Shown here: piece after piece, positions 1 through 9,787 of the stretch
How positions within the stretch are numbered: the stretch's first letter is position 1
Layout of the letters: each line of letters opens with the position of its first letter
Assembly: GCF_037126465.1 (NCBI RefSeq)
Contig: NC_088203.1
Coordinates: 78,960,168 to 79,024,167, forward strand
Direction: 5' to 3'
From: Ornithodoros turicata
Lineage: Eukaryota; Arthropoda; Arachnida; Ixodida; Argasidae
DNA: 64,000 nt
Translations under genes and position numbers: made by a program
The notes under the pieces: model-generated
What the model was told of the DNA's origin: nothing
Database searches by the model: none
What the model saw: the letters and a program-made list of their open reading frames with translations, nothing else

Positions 1-22
1 TTGTAGCGCGTTCTCATTCGTA

Positions 23-439
23 TTATTTTTCTTTCGTGCACAAAAAAAAAAAATGCTGCTGGTGCCAGAACTGCACAATACATCGCCATGTTCCCACTCT
101 CATTGCTACTCTAAACTTCCTCGTAAACGCGGGATTCACCAGCTTCATCTCTTCGATCGCGAAACTTAAGCCACATCGTCGTGCAAGTTCCTCTTCGGGA
201 CGTCGTCGACGTAATAAAACGGGAAATGAAATAAGAAAATCAGTCATCAGAGCCTTTACGTCATCAGCGGTGCGAGCAAGCTTTACTCCGTTCGGAATAT
301 CAACATACGGAGTGTAGGAGGGCGGTAATAAATTGTTAACGTATGCCGAACATGAACGTTCGCGTATCACTTTGCCAAGAAGTTCGGCGAATGCAGGATT
401 AGTAACGGAGAGGGCTCCTGCAGTCATAAATAACGCCAT
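23..439 (-). CDS. Unrecognised ORF, possible exon
   Basis: An open frame of 138 codons whose middle part reads like protein rather than low-complexity sequence, with a basic run of four arginines followed by PEEELARR. I recognise no domain or family. The 3' end runs into a poly-T stretch (the A-run at 48-56 on the plus strand), so the last 20 or so codons are probably not coding. No splice sites, promoter or neighbouring gene support it. It could be a host exon, a transposon fragment or chance. Confidence 0.18.
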   Translation of the reverse strand: MALFMTAGALSVTNPAFAELLGKVIRERSCSAYVNNLLPPSYTPYVDIPNGVKLARTADDVKALMTDFLISFPVLLRRRRPEEELARRCGLSFAIEEMKLVNPAFTRKFRVAMRVGTWRCIVQFWHQQHFFFLCTKEK

Positions 440-1336
440 AATATTGCTTCATCCATAAACTTTTCCTGCTCTGTGATGCTATATGTAACAGGGATCATGC
501 TTTGAGTAAACACCGTACGTTTTTCGGGAGCGGACGGGCTCGAGCAGGACAGGTAACATACTCGTTCTAAATAAAGCTGGAAAGAAGGATGCAGAGTAAT
601 TATAAGTTTCTTTATTTTCTGTCCGGTGCCCATAAGGGACGTGTGTGTGTGTGTGGTTGTGGGATGTGTGTCACGTGACGTCGAAAGGAGGGTCCGAATA
701 ATGCTGCAGGCTTGATGGTACCCAGCTCTGGGCACCATTCTCTCGGACGTCCTGCGCTATTGTTTTGACTTCGATAGGAATTTAGTAAAGACACTGCAAG
801 ATTAGACTAGATTAGATTACATCAGGATGAAGAATACGGACACATTAGTCCTACACTTGAAGGATGGGAAAACGCAGTAAGTGCAAAAATAAGAATAAAA
901 ACTTGGGAGATCCCAGATAAAGGAACCTAGAGGACAAATGAAACATAAATGAGGCCAAGGAAAAAAGAAAAAAAGAACTGAAAGTCTCATAATTTAAGGT
1001 TTTGCAAGGGAGCAGCGGTAAAGAAAGACCACAGCGGACACAGCGCTTATGACTGTGGCCATTATCATAAATTAAGAACCATAGGAAAAAAAAAAAAATA
1101 ACAGAGGAATGCTCATAGAGTGCTTTATGTGTCGTTGTACAACAACTATGCTATTCACCAAGACAGAAACTAAAGGGCGCACTCTGAAAGCAGATGGTGG
1201 TGGTGGCGCTCCATAACCATAATACAACTTTATTTATATGATGATGAGTGGGGTTCATAATCGTAACTTTCATAAAGTGTCTCAAAAAAATTCGTACCCC
1301 TCCCATTCACGTCAGTGTTGTTGTTGTTGGTTGGGA
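440..1336. other. No gene seen
   Basis: No recognisable coding sequence. It holds a short GT run (about 639-656), several A-rich stretches and a short AGATTAGACT-type repeat near 798-822. Confidence 0.6.
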
Positions 1337-1338
1337 CT

Positions 1339-1515
1339 GTGTTATGTGGTGAAGCTCTGTCTTTTTCCCGGGGTTTCCCTGAGACGCTTTCAGACATATG
1401 TCGTCACAGTTCCCTCAGAAGTCGGCCCAGGACACACATTCCCCCGGGGCGTCAGTCGTGACGTTGCCCACTTCTGTGAGGCCGACAACGGCGATCCCTT
1501 TCACCATCACCACCT
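1339..1515 (+). mobile_element. Chimera of MITE end and SINE-2 body
   Basis: Bases 1339-1365 match the right end of the palindromic MITE family (GTTATGTGGTGAAGCTCTG; compare GCTATGTGGTGAAGTTC at 20850-20867 and 31817-31834). They run directly into the body and 3' end of the SINE family called SINE-2 here, with its landmarks GACGCTTTCAGACATATGTC, GAAGTCGGCCCAGGACAC and GAGGCCGACAACGGCGA, and a tail of ACC/ATC triplets. The tRNA-like head of the SINE is missing. The other copies are at 15880, 25085, 59036 and 61440. Confidence 0.6.
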
Positions 1516-1756
1516 ATCTTCAGGATGCACACAAACTCTAGCTCCAGCAAGACAAAGTCCAAACAAAGATCAGCTCCCAACCAGCTTGTTGTCAACCCAC
1601 CCAAACGTGAATTCGACGGCAGAAATCATTTCGAGCGTTTAAGACAGTACTGACACGACATGGGGTACTTGAGTTTTACGCACACTATACACCACGCGAG
1701 ACCCGCACTCTTAAACCTTCACCGCGTAACGCGCTCCTTATCTATCACACTCTTTA

Positions 1757-1991
1757 CCGGCCTCGGTGGTCAGTTGGTAGCCTGTCCGCCTACTGATCCC
1801 GAGGTTGCGGGTTGGATCTCCGCGGAGGACGCCAGCAACTTGGTGGATACGTACAAGTTGCTTAGATACGCCGTCCTCCGCGAGGAGCGTTAAATACGGT
1901 GTGCCGTGTGTTGAAATTTCAGTGCCAGTTAAAGAGCCCTCAGGTGGGCAGAATTAATCTACAGACCAACCACTCGGGGACGCTCATGATC
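1757..1991 (+). mobile_element. tRNA-derived SINE-1 (Ruka-like)
   Basis: A tRNA-like head begins CCGGCCTCGGTGG, with an A-box-like TGGTCAGTTGG and a degenerate B box GGTTGGATCTC near 1810-1820. The body contains GACGCCAGCAACTTGGTGG, GAGCGTTAAATACGG and AAAGAGCCCTCAGGTGGGCA, ending near GCTCATGATC. The same body occurs in reverse orientation at 51217-51506. tRNA-derived SINEs of this kind (Ruka) have been described from ixodid ticks; I cannot confirm the match without alignment. RNA polymerase III would be expected to transcribe an intact copy, but here the B box is mutated. Confidence 0.7.
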
Positions 1992-2042
1992 ATATCTGAA
2001 TAGAATATTTATTTTACTTGTTTATCACGATGATATCCTATC

Positions 2043-2136
2043 GCACTCTTGACACGCTCGAAGTCAACCATCATCCCGAATGACATCTTATCTGTACTAT
2101 TCTATTTAAAACCGGAGGTATACGCGTTTTTCTGAC
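2043..2136 (+). mobile_element. Palindromic MITE, degraded left half
   Basis: The sequence starts GCACTCTTGACACGCTCG, continues AACCATCATCCCGAATGACA and reaches GGTATACGCGTTTTTC. These are the terminal, subterminal and central landmarks of the palindromic MITE family seen complete at 20637 and 31691, here shortened and mutated. Confidence 0.5.
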
Positions 2137-2173
2137 ACTCGTGGAGCTACTATGGGAATTGTTGCGAAAAGGG

Positions 2174-2530
2174 AACAACAACAACAATAAATGATGACAT
2201 GCGATGGGGTGTTTCACTGCGGTGGTGCGGTACCCTACCCCATTGCACGTGGAACATTATGTGAAAATGATGAAGGAAGGATGACAATACAAGAAAGAAC
2301 TAAAGCGTCTGGAGCAATCCAGAGGACGACAGAAAGTCCATAAACAGGTGAAGAACCCTACGATGGTGCACAGGATCTTCATAGCGGCCAATGAGTGCAG
2401 CTTAGGTGAGCGGCATCTTACTGATACGGGCAAGCTCATCACACAATATCCGCCTTTGCGGGCAGTAGAGTGCATAAGAATGTGCTGGGCGGTTGCCACG
2501 ACACTGCAGGTGGAACAGAGGCTTGTGTCG
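2174..2530 (-). pseudogene. I/R1-group non-LTR retrotransposon, 3' end
   Basis: The reading direction is minus. The translation contains a C-terminal zinc-knuckle remnant (CSTC, then AQHILMHS where the final cysteine is replaced). It is followed by the tail typical of these elements (AMKILCTIVGFFTCLWTFC, with RPLDCSRRFSSFL after it). The 3' UTR includes CACCGCAGTGAAACACCCC and ends in a GTT-type tail (2174-2188). A similar 3' UTR lies at 21890-22150. The element is 5' truncated: reverse transcriptase and RNase H are absent. Its upstream edge merges into a 27-bp duplication (GGTGGAACAGAGGCTTGTG at about 2510 and 2565). Confidence 0.6.
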
Positions 2531-2584
2531 CGCGCGACACACTTGCACTGCACTTGCACTGCAGGTGGAACAGAGGCTTGTGCC

Positions 2585-2593
2585 GCGCGCGCG

Positions 2594-2624
<31 letters not shown>

Positions 2625-2652
2625 ACGCGCGCGCACACACACACACACACGC
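2585..2652. repeat. CA/GC-rich microsatellite
   Basis: Alternating GCGC and CACA runs directly precede the ACAT array. It is a compound dinucleotide repeat with purine-pyrimidine alternation over its whole length. Confidence 0.9.
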
Positions 2653-3136
2653 ACATACATACATACATACATACATACATACATACATACATACATACAT
2701 ACATACATACATACATACATACATACATACATACATACATACATACATACATACATACATACATACATACATACATACATACATACATACATACATACAT
2801 ACATACATACATACATACATACATACATACATACATACATACATACATACATACATACATACATACATACATACATACATACATACATACATACATACAT
2901 ACATACATACATACATACATACATACATACATACATACATACATACATACATACATACATACATACATACATACATACATACATACATACATACATACAT
3001 ACATACATACATACATACATACATACATACATACATACATACATACATACATACATACATACATACATACATACATACATACATACATACATACATACAT
3101 ACATACATACATACATACATACATACATACATACAT
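2653..3136 (+). repeat. Perfect (ACAT)n microsatellite, 121 units
   Basis: Uninterrupted ACAT for 484 bases as given. Because four bases shift the frame, all frames stay open on both strands (TYIH and CMYV repeats), producing spurious ORFs of over 200 residues. It lies between two I/R1-group 3' ends in the same orientation and may have grown from the simple-sequence tail of one of them. A true length this uniform should be confirmed with spanning long reads. Confidence 0.97.
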
Positions 3137-3139
3137 AGG

Positions 3140-3691
3140 ATGATGATGTGGTGGGTCATCCTCCGCCGTTATGGCGGTACACTGCCCGATTGCGCTTGTG
3201 GAAAGGATGAGAAAGTGATGATGATGGAAAGGTGTCCTATTAGAGTTCGTCCATTAGTCCAGTGCTGGAGAGGAACTCAGCAACAGTTCGTAGGCCTTGC
3301 ATCAGATGTGAGGGGTCCGACCATGGCCCGAGAATTTAAGACAATTTAAGACAGCTTGTGTCACAGCATCTGATCATGCACTTGAATTGCGGGGTAAAAG
3401 CCACATTGAGCCGGAGTCTACGCAGGAGGGAGGTAAAATGGCGTAATAGACGGGCAGGGAAAGAAAACGACAAATTTGGGTCTACCGAATACATGAGAGA
3501 TGGAGCCGTGATGTCCCGGAGCCATTGCTGCAGAGCCAAGGGTTGAAACCACGCAGTTAGTAGGGTCCATCTGTCACCTCTCGACAGCACAATGGGCATG
3601 GCTGTCGGGGACTCGTGGGTAGCCGTGGCTACTCTGTCAGCCTCCTCATTGCCTCTTAGACCGCAGTGACCTGGAATCCACTGCAGGGATA
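3140..3691 (-). pseudogene. I/R1-group element A, RNase H end and 3' UTR
   Basis: On the minus strand the frame reads LQWIPGHCGLRGNEEADRVA (RNase H C-terminal part with the conserved PGHCG and GNEEAD). It continues through SVDPNLSFSFPARL and LRLNVAFTPQFKCMIRC. A LGPWSDPSHLMQGLRTVAEF tail with a stop near 3250 follows, then a 3' UTR running up to the ACAT array. This is the downstream part of the element whose reverse transcriptase lies at 4893-5697; element B separates them. RNase H would degrade the RNA of the RNA-DNA hybrid during retrotransposition. It is broken and not expected to be functional. Confidence 0.75.
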
Positions 3692-4893
3692 TATTTCGTT
3701 TTCATTTCATTTTATTTAACCTTAAAGGCCCCGGTGCAGGGCATTACATAAGGTGGGGGGTACAATACTTACAAAATAAACAAAACAGAGAGACACTTTG
3801 ATGGACAGTACAACATGGGTAGAAATACATCACTTATGAAGGACCAATGATTTCAAGAAGGAGCTAAGTACATGTTACATTTTCGTGTGAAATCGTTTGC
3901 GTCCCCGGTGCACGTGATATCGCACGGTAAGCTATTCCACAACGTGATCATGCGTTGATGCCGTTAATGTAGGAATCTGTTAGTGCGGACATGTGAAGCA
4001 AAAAATTTACATGATTGAGTGTGACGCAGGGTTTGACGGCCTGGTGTGGAACAGTACAGTGTACGATGAGATGCAGTAGGTGAGTAGACAAGCTTGTGAA
4101 AGAATGACATGCAGGCAACCTTTCTGCGAGCGTCGAGATTAGAGAGATGAAGTTCCTGTTTTAGTTGAGTTATGCTGCAGTACGGCGAGTATTCCCTGGC
4201 GATGAAGCGAGCGGCTTTGTTTTGTACAGACTCAAGTTTACCAATTAGGTACTGTTGTTGCGGGTTCCAGATGATGCTGGCATACTCCAGCTGCGGACGG
4301 ACAAGAGTGGAATACGCGAGCTTTTTTATATCTGGCGGTGCTAGGCGGAGGTGGCGGCGTAGGAACCCTAGGGTTTTGTTGGGCTTGGTACTACTTAGTT
4401 TTTCAATGTGTTCCTTCCAAGACTGGTTAGCGCGAAGGATAACACCCAGGTACTGAAACGAGGAAATGAGGAAAAAAACTTCTCTAATGGTGTTGAATTT
4501 ATCTCATAGACAAACGATACTGGGGACTTTAACGTTGTGAAGGACATGCACTTTGTTTTTTCAGTGTTAACTTTCATCTGCCAGTTGAAGCACCACGTAT
4601 GTAACTTATTTAGGTCTTCTTGGAGCAGAGCACAGTCCTCTGAGTGTCGGATCTTATGGTATATGACGCAGTCGTCAGCATATAACCTGACGTGTGAAAG
4701 AATGGACCGGTGCAAATCATTTATGTAAATGAAAAAGAAGGCGGGACTAAGGACGGACGTTTGCGGCACACCGGACTTTACAGAGGCTGGAAGGGAGGGT
4801 ACAGTGTTAACAATGACTGGCTGGGTCCGGTTACTCAAAAATGCACGTATCCATTCACAGATCGTCGGGTTGATATTAATGCCCCGGCATAAT
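3692..4893 (-). mobile_element. CR1/Jockey-like LINE (element B), 5' truncated, nested
   Basis: The minus-strand translation begins inside the reverse transcriptase with INPTICEWIRAFLSNR. It includes the B motif region KSGVPQTSVLSPAFFFIYIN and the catalytic box LYADDCVIY, then a frameshift near 4480. The conserved C-terminal segment STLVRPQLEYASIIWNP and KAARFI follows at about 4190-4310, then an A-rich 3' end (GGTTAAATAAAATG, about 3706-3719). The missing 5' half is typical of target-primed retrotransposition. It interrupts element A, so it is the younger of the two. Element A sequence between its thumb and its RNase H is absent, so the insertion was accompanied or followed by a deletion. 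Confidence 0.8.
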
Positions 4894-5697
4894 GAAAGCT
4901 GAAGTCGCTGTTCTTGAGTATGGGAAACGCCATGCAGGACAGGGAGGCTGTACAGAAGTGTGCCACGAACTAAAGCGTTATGGAGGGCCAGAAGGGACTT
5001 CTCATCCATTCCCCACTTAGCTCCGGTAAAGTGACGGATGACAGATATCCACCGGTGGGCCTTGGTGTCTAAGTGGTCGACATGCTTCTTCCAGGACAGG
5101 TTGGAGTCCAGTATGACGCCCAGAAATCTGTGGTGTTTAACTTGTCTGAGCGACGTATTACCAATGGAAAGCTGGCACTGGCAAATATCCTTCTTAGTAA
5201 AGGCTAGCGCTGCTGTTTTTTCAGCCGAGATATCCATGCCCTGCTTCAGTGAGATACCGTTAAATCCTATCCAGCGAAAGCTGAAGACGACGGCGTACGG
5301 CTGGGTCCAGGAAAACCGCCATGACAATTTTCTTCTGGCTCTTGGCTTGTTCGACGGAGGTGACAAGGTCCAGAACCGAATCCATGGCAAATGGCGACGG
5401 GGGTATATGCCTATTCACACATTCATCTCTGCAGGAAAAGCTCCATGTCCCTCAAGCCACCATGCTAGCCTATGTAGCGCCATTCGCTCCAAAACTTTAC
5501 CGAGACAACTTGTCAGGCTAACAGGACGAAAGGAGGAGAGATCAGAAGGTTGCTTGCTCGGCTTTAACAGAGGGACAACTAACGCATCTTTGCAGCTCGC
5601 CGGCACTTCCCCGTTTCTCCATGTGGTGTTGTAGACATGGAGCAGACAGGAAATACCCGAATCGCAAGGATTTCGGATGGCCCGATAAGTGATGCCG
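4893..5697 (-). pseudogene. I/R1-group element A, reverse transcriptase remnant
   Basis: The minus-strand frame reads DGITYRAIRNPCDSGI, then LVVPLLKPSK and SSFRPVSLTSCLGKVLERM (RT motifs 1-2). Next come MDSVLDLVTSVEQA and MAVFLD, where the first catalytic aspartate would lie. The text then jumps to AVRRRLQLSLDRI and AEKTAALAFTKKD, which normally follow the YADD box. The block from motif A to motif C is therefore deleted and the catalytic centre is missing. A frameshift sits around 5250. The thumb continues (HHRFLGVILDSNLSWKKHV, LVRGTLLYSLPVLHGVS) to the point of the element B insertion. The upstream end is cut by a MITE fragment at 5697. Confidence 0.8.
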
Positions 5698-5800
5698 TCT
5701 ACAAAAAGGCGTACGCCCCGAGCTTTCCACAAATCCGGAGTAACAACGGTGTCCTTCTGTGCAATGATGGCCTTCAGTGTTCTGTTTTAAGAGTGTGCCT
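5698..5800 (+). mobile_element. Palindromic MITE, right half
   Basis: Contains CAAAAAGGCGTACGCCCCGA, the core of the palindromic family, then CTGTGCAATGATGGCC and the terminus TTCTGTTTTAAGAGTGTG. The left half is absent; the fragment abuts element A. Confidence 0.6.
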
Positions 5801-5804
5801 CTCA

Positions 5805-6266
5805 CAGGGTTGGGAAGTTGCCACTCCAGAGTTGTTTAGCAGAATCCGGAATGGGAATGGAACGACGGAAACTATCCTAGGAATGGAACAGGAATGAAAT
5901 TATACATTTTTTCGCCGGAATGGAATTGGAATGGAATGGTCCGGGGTGCCTCGGTGGCAGTTTTGGTTTCAACCCGCCGGTTTCTTCCGTCGCGCCCTTT
6001 GCAAACACGCACCACACCTGCACACGTTCAAGAGCGAAATAACCTAGTCTTTTGTGCTTTTTCCTTGCTGGGTAATGCCAATCTCCTTTAGCGCTGCTGG
6101 GCTAGCCCGTACGGTTACCGGCCCCCTTTCTTTCATGATGGAATTAAATGAATGGAATGGGGTTGCCAAGCCATTTCAGGAGTGGAAATTGGTCATACCA
6201 TTTCATTCCGAGGAATTCAAAGGAATGGAATTTGAGTGGAACGGGTGACCCCATTCCACAACCCTG
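5805..6266. mobile_element. hAT-like MITE
   Basis: Starts CAGGGTTGGGAAG and ends CCATTCCACAACCCTG, inverted ends with the CAGGG terminus usual for hAT elements. Subterminal regions on both sides are rich in GGAATGGAAT-type motifs (5845-5940 and 6130-6245). No transposase is seen. The flanking 8 bases (GCCTCTCA and GCACGTAA) agree at only four positions, so the target duplication is decayed or the ends are slightly misplaced. Confidence 0.5.
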
Positions 6267-7003
6267 GCACGTAAAACCACGGAAAACCTTTCAATGAGAA
6301 AAGGCCGCGGCGAAATCACGACATGGCCACAGATACGCCCTATAGATCCTCGATCGGCCCTCAGTCGCGAGCAATTAGCACGCTTCAAACATCAAATAAA
6401 ACCGCCAATGAAGCCTGTCAATGGTGCCGTTTTCAAACACGAAGATTCCAGCGCGAGAAATAAATACACGGCGAGAAAGCCTGTCCCACTTGCTGACAGC
6501 TGCAGGAACGGAAGAAACGCGTAAAAGCATTAAGGTCTCGACGAGACGGATCAATTAAGAAACTATCCTGGCGAGGTGAACGAAAACAGCGACCGGTCGT
6601 ACCAATTAAGGGAGGACGCAGAAATGCACTCGAGCCACGCGTTTTTAAATGACATCGGGCTGAGCGGCTATATTGCTCAGTAAATGATCATTTTTAATTT
6701 GAGTCGGGATAAATGATCCCCTTTATTTTTTTCCCTTTCCCTTCTGGTGTCGTTGGGCCTCGGAGATTACTTTACCGTTATCCATCTTCATCTTCTTGAA
6801 TTAAGTGGCATATGCGACGATGACAACGTCCCATAATGACATGCACTAGACCCGAAAAGCGGCCTTCAAGGACTTTCCTTGAATTTCCTTCTTTTCTTAA
6901 CGTTCAACGTCAAGTTTTTGTTATTTCCTTTAGTTGGTGGAGACGGTTCCCAATCGTTTGATCATTTCGCTATATTGCTCGTGCCGTTCGTACTCTATCT
7001 GTA
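6267..7003. other. No gene seen
   Basis: Unique-looking sequence with no recognisable coding or repeat content. Confidence 0.5.
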
Positions 7004-7550
7004 CACTCTTAAAACGGTCACTTCTAATAGAGGTAAAAAATGTATATGCGTTTTTACCTCTAAAAGTAAAAGGTGCACTCTTAAAACGGTCAGTTCTCAC
7101 GTTACCTCTGAGAACGGAAAACTCCTGCTGTAGAAGTTATATAATCGGTAACGAACTTAGACGAAACTCTCTGGTGGCCAGAGGTTACAGGCAGCGTTAG
7201 GATCACGCGCAGGGCTTACACGATCACAATGCGCTCGATGTAACCCGTAAACAAACTGTTACTCGTAAACAGGTAATGCTTTTGACGGTTCTGTGTGCAC
7301 TGTGTCAGCGGAATACTTTCAGGCTTCTGCCACAAGACGAAATAGTCACACCCTATTTCATAAAACCTCTGTGCAGAGAAAGAGCAGATTTGAGAATTAA
7401 TTGCAGTGTGTTTTCGGCATATACTTTCGAAGTCAAACACGTCCCGGTATTACGCGACGTTGTGCAATGGGGTCAATCCTCGGTTACTCTAGTTAGGTAA
7501 AAACGCATATATATTTTTCACCTCTATTAGAGGTGGCCGTTTTAAGAGTG
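7004..7550. mobile_element. Non-autonomous TIR element, 547 bp
   Basis: The first 56 bases and the last 56 are near-perfect inverted repeats: left CACTCTTAAAACGGTCAC, right ending GGCCGTTTTAAGAGTG, with GAGGTAAAAA and TATATGCGTTTTTACC inside both arms. A second internal CACTCTTAAAACGGTCAG at 7077 suggests an internal duplication of the end. No transposase. It shares only the first eight bases (CACTCTTA) with the palindromic MITE family. The left flank is TA, the right flank AG, so a TA duplication is not intact. Confidence 0.75.
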
Positions 7551-8854
7551 AGCGGTAAATGCGGGCACTAAGTATCCCTCTGTGTTGGGGAGCGAACACT
7601 GCACGTCGTTGAGAATATACACATGACCCACACATAGCGATTCGTATATCAGTGCAATTCTTAGAGACGGAAGCTCCGTGGTAAATGAACTGGCTAACGA
7701 TGGGGGGGGGGGGGGGGAATCACACCCACCGCACAATGCCGTGAGGACAACGGCACAGGTAAAAGATACCCGTAGGAAACTGTCTCGGGTTTGCTTTTTG
7801 TTGTTGTTTTCTACACACTTTCGCGCAGTTGTTACTACAGCTTGATTTGCTTAACGCATTAATGACACGTTATTTTCCGCCAGATTGCACTATGGTATCG
7901 CGCAGCCCCGATTCGTTTCATGGTCCACTCATTTCTTTTCCCAACTGCCCCACTCTGATAAGCTAAGCTATATATAATCATTCATGATTTAATTATTGTG
8001 TTTTGTTTCAGCTAGCGTACGCGCGTCCTAACTTGAATAAGCAAACAATAATTATAAACACGACGCTAATGAGACGCGAGTCCTGAAACCCTTAGCCTAA
8101 AAAATAAAATGACCTTCTCTGCTAACATGCAGAATCATGCCGTTAATGCATGGCGTTAATCGTTTGCCTTCGTAATGAACCGCTTGGTACGCCTTCTAGG
8201 AAAGAAAACAAAAACGAAACAGAGGAAATTAGGTTTCTACAAGCCACCTTTTTCTTTCCTTTTCTTTTTTTTCAGTGTTTGTGGACCTGTCGTGCAATAT
8301 CATAAACTGCGTCATTCTACGAGGTGCTTCGTTAACAAAATATTAGTGCAGCGACGTGACTAGATCGAATTCTTTCTTTTTCTTTTGAAAACTCTGTCAA
8401 TAAGCCCTTCCTATTTTTTTAAAGTCACGTTCTTTATCCTTTTGTAACTGGGCTTATTTCCGGAGCTCCCTAGGAAAGTCATCTTGTCAGATTGAGTTGG
8501 CCACACCGCCGCAGTATAGACGTTGCATTTAAAAAGTGCTATTGTGTACTCATAAAAGCGCCTTTCTGATGCTTCTGACGGACACGCCAACAACCAACAC
8601 GCTCTACACCTTCTTGCCCTTCTGTTATAGGTAATATTACGCATGAAATACACGCATTAGTCTTGCGCATTTAATATACAATGTGTAAGAGACTGACTAA
8701 CTGGGTCTTAGAAGGACATACATAAGCAGGTTCTTTTACACGTTAAAGAAAGTCTTTTTTATGAAGGATTCCCTAATAAGCCGACGTTATAGCACCAGTA
8801 CTGATTCCGTCTTCAGGAGGCAAAGAAGACTTGAATGGCTGCAGTATGGGAGAT
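7551..8854. other. No gene seen; poly-G tract
   Basis: Contains a run of 16 G at 7702-7717 and otherwise AT-rich sequence with no recognisable coding region. Confidence 0.5.
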
Positions 8855-9503
8855 AATATAGCCAGTGACGAAATCAAAATAACAAGAACAACGACAACGT
8901 GAACAACTACGTGAATGACAATGAGATGAGGTGATTTCCTCAACAATTGCAGTACCATACCTCAGTGCATGTGGGTTAATATACGAGTGCGATGACGATG
9001 AAGCATACACACTCGCACACACACATGGCATACGCAAATGAGATATCACACACGTGGGTGCACCGTAACTGATGGGATAGTAGTTCATCCGGTCGGCTAC
9101 CGGAGATGAAATGCTGTGAAGAACACATCTCCGCATTCATGGCAACAGCTCTCAGGTCATAGGAGTTCAAGCAGGCTAGTAGATGTCAAGAACAGATAGA
9201 ATGAGTGCAGGCATTGACGGTGCTGCACAGGGTTAGAACGAGGACCGGAGATTGCTGCAAGGCTGAGCGGCTTGTCGTTGATACGGGTCAGTGGGGACTG
9301 GAGCATTGCTCTCTCGGAGCTGTATTGAGGGCAGTCGATGAGGACGTGTTGAATGCCAGGCGATACGCGTGAGACACCTGGACCGATGGAATAACGAAGG
9401 CGGCCGATGAACTTACAGGTGTAAAGGACCCGTCGGTGTAGACGGCAGTGTGCTCAGGGTAGACGATTAACATAATGTCCAATGACATCTGGCGAAGGAC
9501 TGA
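8855..9503 (-). pseudogene. I/R1-group element, RNase H start fused to C-terminal tail
   Basis: The minus strand reads HTAVYTDGSFTPVSSSAAF (RNase H start with the catalytic aspartate of YTDGS) and VIPSVQVSHAYRLA. After a deletion it continues with the C-terminal tail QHVLIDCPQYSSERAML and INDKPLSLAAISGP, which normally lies about 150 residues downstream. The 3' UTR follows to about 8855 with landmarks shared with the copies at 2174 and 21890. Most of RNase H is lost, so this copy is dead. Confidence 0.65.
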
Positions 9504-9787
9504 CCATACATTCCTTTATGCACTGCGAATAACATTACGCAACAACAAACCACATTCGCGGAGCCTCGTGCAGAGCATACCGCAGGAACGACAAGATGTC
9601 GTAAAGCTCTGCGGATGTAGAGGAAGTGCAGTGCGCCAGGCGATACCCGTGAGACGCGATACCCGCGATGGAATAACGAAGGCTTACAAGAAGAAACTTA
9701 CAGGTGTAGAGGACCCGTTGGTGTAGATGGCAGTGTGCTCAGCGTAAACGCTTAACATCATGTCAATGACATCTGGCAAAGGACTGA
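9355..9787. repeat. Diverged tandem duplication of RNase H segment
   Basis: Bases 9355-9503 and 9635-9787 are two direct copies of the same stretch, from GCCAGGCGATAC to GACATCTGGC..AAGGACTGA, about 150 bases each and separated by about 130 bases. They differ by substitutions and a replaced internal segment, so the duplication is old. Confidence 0.7.

Noticed and set aside
2257..3349. Long ORFs of 216-333 codons on both strands
   Set aside because: They consist of TYIH or CMYV repeats from the ACAT microsatellite; no real coding content beyond the LINE tail at 2257-2530.
4172..4456. 94-codon plus-strand ORF
   Set aside because: Antisense shadow of the C-terminal RT region of element B, which reads convincingly on the minus strand.
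5845..6245. Satellite DNA based on GGAAT units
   Set aside because: The GGAATGG motifs are irregular and confined to the subterminal parts of an element with CAGGG inverted ends, so they fit a hAT-like MITE better.
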